A DNA stretch of 8,887 nt from Calditrichia bacterium (GTDB lineage: Bacteria; Calditrichota; Calditrichia; RBG-13-44-9), in the NCBI GenBank assembly GCA_026991005.1, contig JALXCH010000044.1, forward strand, positions 1-8,887, given 5' to 3'. The position numbers were made by a program, and so were the translations under genes. Under the pieces are notes generated by a model, which saw only the letters and a program-made list of their open reading frames with translations, did not search any database and was not told where the DNA came from. Shown one piece after another: positions 6,921-8,887 of the stretch (position 1 is the stretch's first letter; the number at the start of each line of letters is the position of its first letter).

Positions 6921-8189
6921 TTAAAACGCAACACCTATACTAAACATAAACAAATGCGCCACTGAAGAGTAAGTGCCATCGAATCCATCCCAGTTCGTAC
7001 CTTTTCCATCAACCACCGTAGAACGCTCGGCAAATTTAACCAGCATGTACGCCAGATCCAGATTCACATTGCCCATTTTGTAACCCAGCCCAAAGGCAAA
7101 ATCGTTCCGGTTTGCATCGGGTAACAAAGGACTCATGGATTCTACCGGTTGCGGGGTCTGGTCATAAATATAACCAGCGCGTAGTTCCAGTTGAGGACTC
7201 ACCGCGTAATTTAATCCAAAGCGTACCTGATAGGAATTCTTGTACTGCTCTTCAATTTCCACATCCTCCGCTTTCTCAAAATCCAGTAAAAGGACATCGA
7301 AAACTTTCCATTTGTAGTACATATAGTCCAGTTCGGCGCCTAATTGATCGGTGAACTGATAATGAAGTCCCACGGAAAAATAGGAGGGATAAGTGATGGA
7401 GGTTTTAACACCCTGGTTGATCAGACCAGCCTTCTCGGCATTATTGGCAAAGAAGTTCTGGTAATAATCGTTATTGAAAGTGAATGAAGCATCACCGTCA
7501 AAATCGTTCTTTACCTGATGACGGTACAGAAAACCGAGTGTAGCTTTTTGAATCGTATAATTCAAACCTGCCGAAAAACCCAACGCCCAACCGGAGGAGC
7601 CCTCCATCTGAGCAGTACCGACATCAGTACCGGGATGTGAATCCTCAGGGAATAAAATATGGGTTTTCAAATTAACAGTAGAATGCACCAGATCCACACC
7701 ACCTCCGATGCTTAGATTTTCCATTAACTTAAAAGAAATAACCGGTGAGATGTAAAAAGATTTTAGATCGGATGATTGAGAGACCGGATTTCCGGGAAAA
7801 TCATCGCCCCATTCCAATCCCAGTCCAAAAGGATTGGTGACACCGATACCCGCAGCAAATTTATCGGAGAAAGAGTAAGTAAAATACACACCGATGGGGG
7901 TGTGCCATTTCTTTTCGGCTTGATACACCGTGTTGTCGAAAATGGGAGTTGGACCAACCCATTTGACATCGGCTGTAAGCAACGTTAATCCACCATAAAA
8001 CTGGGCGCCCTTCAAATTAACAATCCCGGCAGGATTGTAAAACACGGCAGAAGCATCATATCCCTGAGCTACTACAGCACCCCCCAATGCAGAAGACCGT
8101 GCCCCAAATTCGTACAGGCCAAACCCGGCTCCGTAACTTAGACTGGCTGTTAAAAACAGCACCAGCGCTACCATTAAAATATTACGCAT
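6921..8189 (-). CDS. OmpP1/FadL/TodX-family outer-membrane transport protein
   Basis: A 422-residue outer-membrane beta-barrel protein for uptake of hydrophobic compounds such as fatty acids. Residues 1-20 are a signal peptide with likely cleavage at SYG|AGFGLYEFG; the mature start resembles that of FadL. NPAG at 52-55 is the conserved motif of the N-terminal plug. GVTNPFGLGLEW (116-127), then YPSYFSVGLHY (267-277) and the C-terminal RAGYIYDQTP...PLLPDANR (337-361) are family hallmarks; the chain ends in Phe, as barrel proteins do for BAM recognition. The length is typical of the family. A strong Shine-Dalgarno AGGAGGT (8199-8193) lies 3 nt before the ATG. It is the first gene of a leftward operon with the SGNH hydrolase, which suggests ester cleavage at the surface and uptake of the released acyl product. 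No clear promoter could be picked in the AT-rich 60 bp upstream, where transposase debris begins at about 8253. Confidence 0.93.
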   Translation of the reverse strand: MRNILMVALVLFLTASLSYGAGFGLYEFGARSSALGGAVVAQGYDASAVFYNPAGIVNLKGAQFYGGLTLLTADVKWVGPTPIFDNTVYQAEKKWHTPIGVYFTYSFSDKFAAGIGVTNPFGLGLEWGDDFPGNPVSQSSDLKSFYISPVISFKLMENLSIGGGVDLVHSTVNLKTHILFPEDSHPGTDVGTAQMEGSSGWALGFSAGLNYTIQKATLGFLYRHQVKNDFDGDASFTFNNDYYQNFFANNAEKAGLINQGVKTSITYPSYFSVGLHYQFTDQLGAELDYMYYKWKVFDVLLLDFEKAEDVEIEEQYKNSYQVRFGLNYAVSPQLELRAGYIYDQTPQPVESMSPLLPDANRNDFAFGLGYKMGNVNLDLAYMLVKFAERSTVVDGKGTNWDGFDGTYSSVAHLFMFSIGVAF

Positions 8190-8252
8190 AGGACCTCCTT
8201 AAATAAATTGAACCTTAAGTGAATTAAATTACTAAATTTAAACAATATGTAA

Positions 8253-8587
8253 CTTGAAAGTTTAATTAATTCAGAAATTAAAATCAAGGTAAAATCGATG
8301 CGGAATTTGAGTGATGCTGAGCTTGACCAGGTGGATATTGTAGAGGGTCTTAACACGTATTGAACAGCATTCAGAAGTACTTGCACCAGGCAGGGATATA
8401 TTTGAGATGGTCCACCATTCGGGATCGACTCTCCTCCCAGTATCGCGTGACCATAGAGATGAACAATGATAAGGGTGAGAAGATTTTCATCCGACAGACC
8501 AGTGAACCGGAGGAATTTCATTATTTAATTTCCAAAATATTGAAAATACCCGTTCGCCCATTGGGACGAAAGATGGACAAAATATAA
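8253..8587 (+). pseudogene. IS4-superfamily (IS1634-like) transposase, C-terminal remnant with frameshift
   Basis: Two consecutive plus-strand frames together read as the C-terminal end of a DDE transposase. The first (8253-8363) gives EIKIKVKSMRNLSDAELDQ and VDIVEGLNTY before TGA. Shifting by one base at 8360 continues it as LNSIQKYLHQAGIYLRW, STIRDRLSSQYRVTIEMN, DKGEKIFIRQTSEPEEFHY and LKIPVRPLGRKMDKI to TAA at 8585-8587. This RVTIEM..KGEKI.IR..SEPE pattern resembles the tail following the catalytic domain in IS1634-like transposases. A single lost T in the TATTG at 8358-8362 would explain the break. The catalytic DDE region is absent, so the gene is dead. The second frame taken alone (TTG at 8360, 75 residues) could be called as a small gene, but no ribosome site supports that. 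Family assignment is from memory of the pattern; the disruption is seen directly. Confidence 0.62.
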
Positions 8588-8633
8588 TATTGTAGTGGGA
8601 ATACAAAATTTATAACATACTGATAATATATAA
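8588..8633. other. AT-rich spacer between two transposase remnants
   Basis: A short AT-rich stretch after the stop of the first remnant and before the open frame of the second. Nearby, TGTTCAACTTGGGT (8649-8662) could be an end of one of the elements, but no matching partner is visible in the window. Confidence 0.3.
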
Positions 8634-8887
8634 CTTAGCTCTTATCGTTGTTCAACTTGGGTTAAAATTAAAAACGTCCCGTTGGTAGAGGTAATGAATG
8701 TTATATCTTTACATGGTGGTTTGGCCCGTAGGGTCTTGTGGATCGGTTCCTGGCAACAAAAAGCTACTATCAAGGCAATAGACGTGGTTGAAGCTCTTAT
8801 TGAACATTGGCAGGCCTGGGGGTTGCCTGGGTATGTTCAGTTTGATAATGGCACTATTTTTCAGGGTCCCCATCACCATGCTAATGT
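8634..8887 (+). pseudogene. Integrase-core (rve/DDE) transposase, 5'-truncated and running off the right edge
   Basis: The frame is open from a TAA at 8631-8633 to the end of the window. From the ATG at 8694 it reads MNVISLHGGLARRVLWIGS, then DVVEALIEHWQAWGLP and GYVQFDNGTIFQGPHHH. The pattern SLHGGL...EHW..WGLP.Y.QFDN.T.FQGPH is typical of rve integrase-core proteins of the IS481-like group; the Asp in QFDN is the second catalytic acidic residue. The upstream part that should carry the DNA-binding domain and the first catalytic Asp is missing: only about 20 codons precede the ATG and no family-like sequence is found before 8670. Hence this is probably a truncated copy, perhaps cut where the neighbouring IS inserted or was deleted. 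The third catalytic residue would lie beyond the window. An intact short gene starting at 8694 is unlikely. Confidence 0.66.

Noticed and set aside
8174..8521. 115-residue minus-strand frame overlapping the start of the FadL-like gene.
   Set aside because: It is antisense to the transposase remnant and covers the ribosome site of the FadL-like gene; its sequence has no domain character.

Overview
The window looks like a chromosomal stretch from a Gram-negative bacterium, most likely of the Fibrobacterota-Chlorobiota-Bacteroidota (FCB) assemblage; Calditrichota or a relative is my guess. Reasons: an FadL-type outer-membrane beta-barrel, an outer-membrane-type lipoprotein, a signal peptide cleaved before Gln, AT-rich intergenic DNA around moderately GC-rich genes, and recognisable Shine-Dalgarno sites (unlike typical Bacteroidota). 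No rRNA or marker gene is present, so the placement is inference.

Layout. 1-616 (-): 5' part of a secreted protein with a CsgG/FlgO/TolB-N-like domain running into apparent TPRs; its C-terminus is outside the window. 617-1041: AT-rich divergent intergenic region. 1042-2526 (+): complete sodium:solute symporter. It meets tail-to-tail, with a 4-base overlap, a leftward two-gene unit: a 57-aa coiled-coil protein (4071-4244) followed 6 nt later by a 513-aa TPR protein (2523-4064). 4245-5390: about 1.1 kb without a convincing gene. Within it, 4443-4875 is a 433-bp non-coding element with 17-bp terminal inverted repeats (one mismatch) and a TTTTA direct repeat on both sides, which is the structure of a MITE. 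It carries a dense hairpin cluster at 4737-4811. 5333-8189 (-): an FadL/OmpP1 outer-membrane protein, then an SGNH/GDSL lipoprotein hydrolase, then a rho-independent terminator. 8253-8887 (+): transposon debris, namely the frameshifted C-terminal end of an IS4-superfamily (IS1634-like) transposase and then a 5'-truncated rve/DDE integrase-core gene leaving the window.

How it fits together. The fadL-like/SGNH operon makes a plausible surface system in which an ester hydrolase releases acyl products next to a hydrophobic-substrate channel. The symporter imports a solute that the sequence does not identify. The TPR/coiled-coil pair looks like a co-translated cytoplasmic scaffold of unknown role. 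The least ordinary parts are the MITE-like element with its nested hairpins, the small coiled-coil gene, and the layered transposase remnants at the right edge. I found no convincing complete new system such as a defence island, CRISPR or retron.
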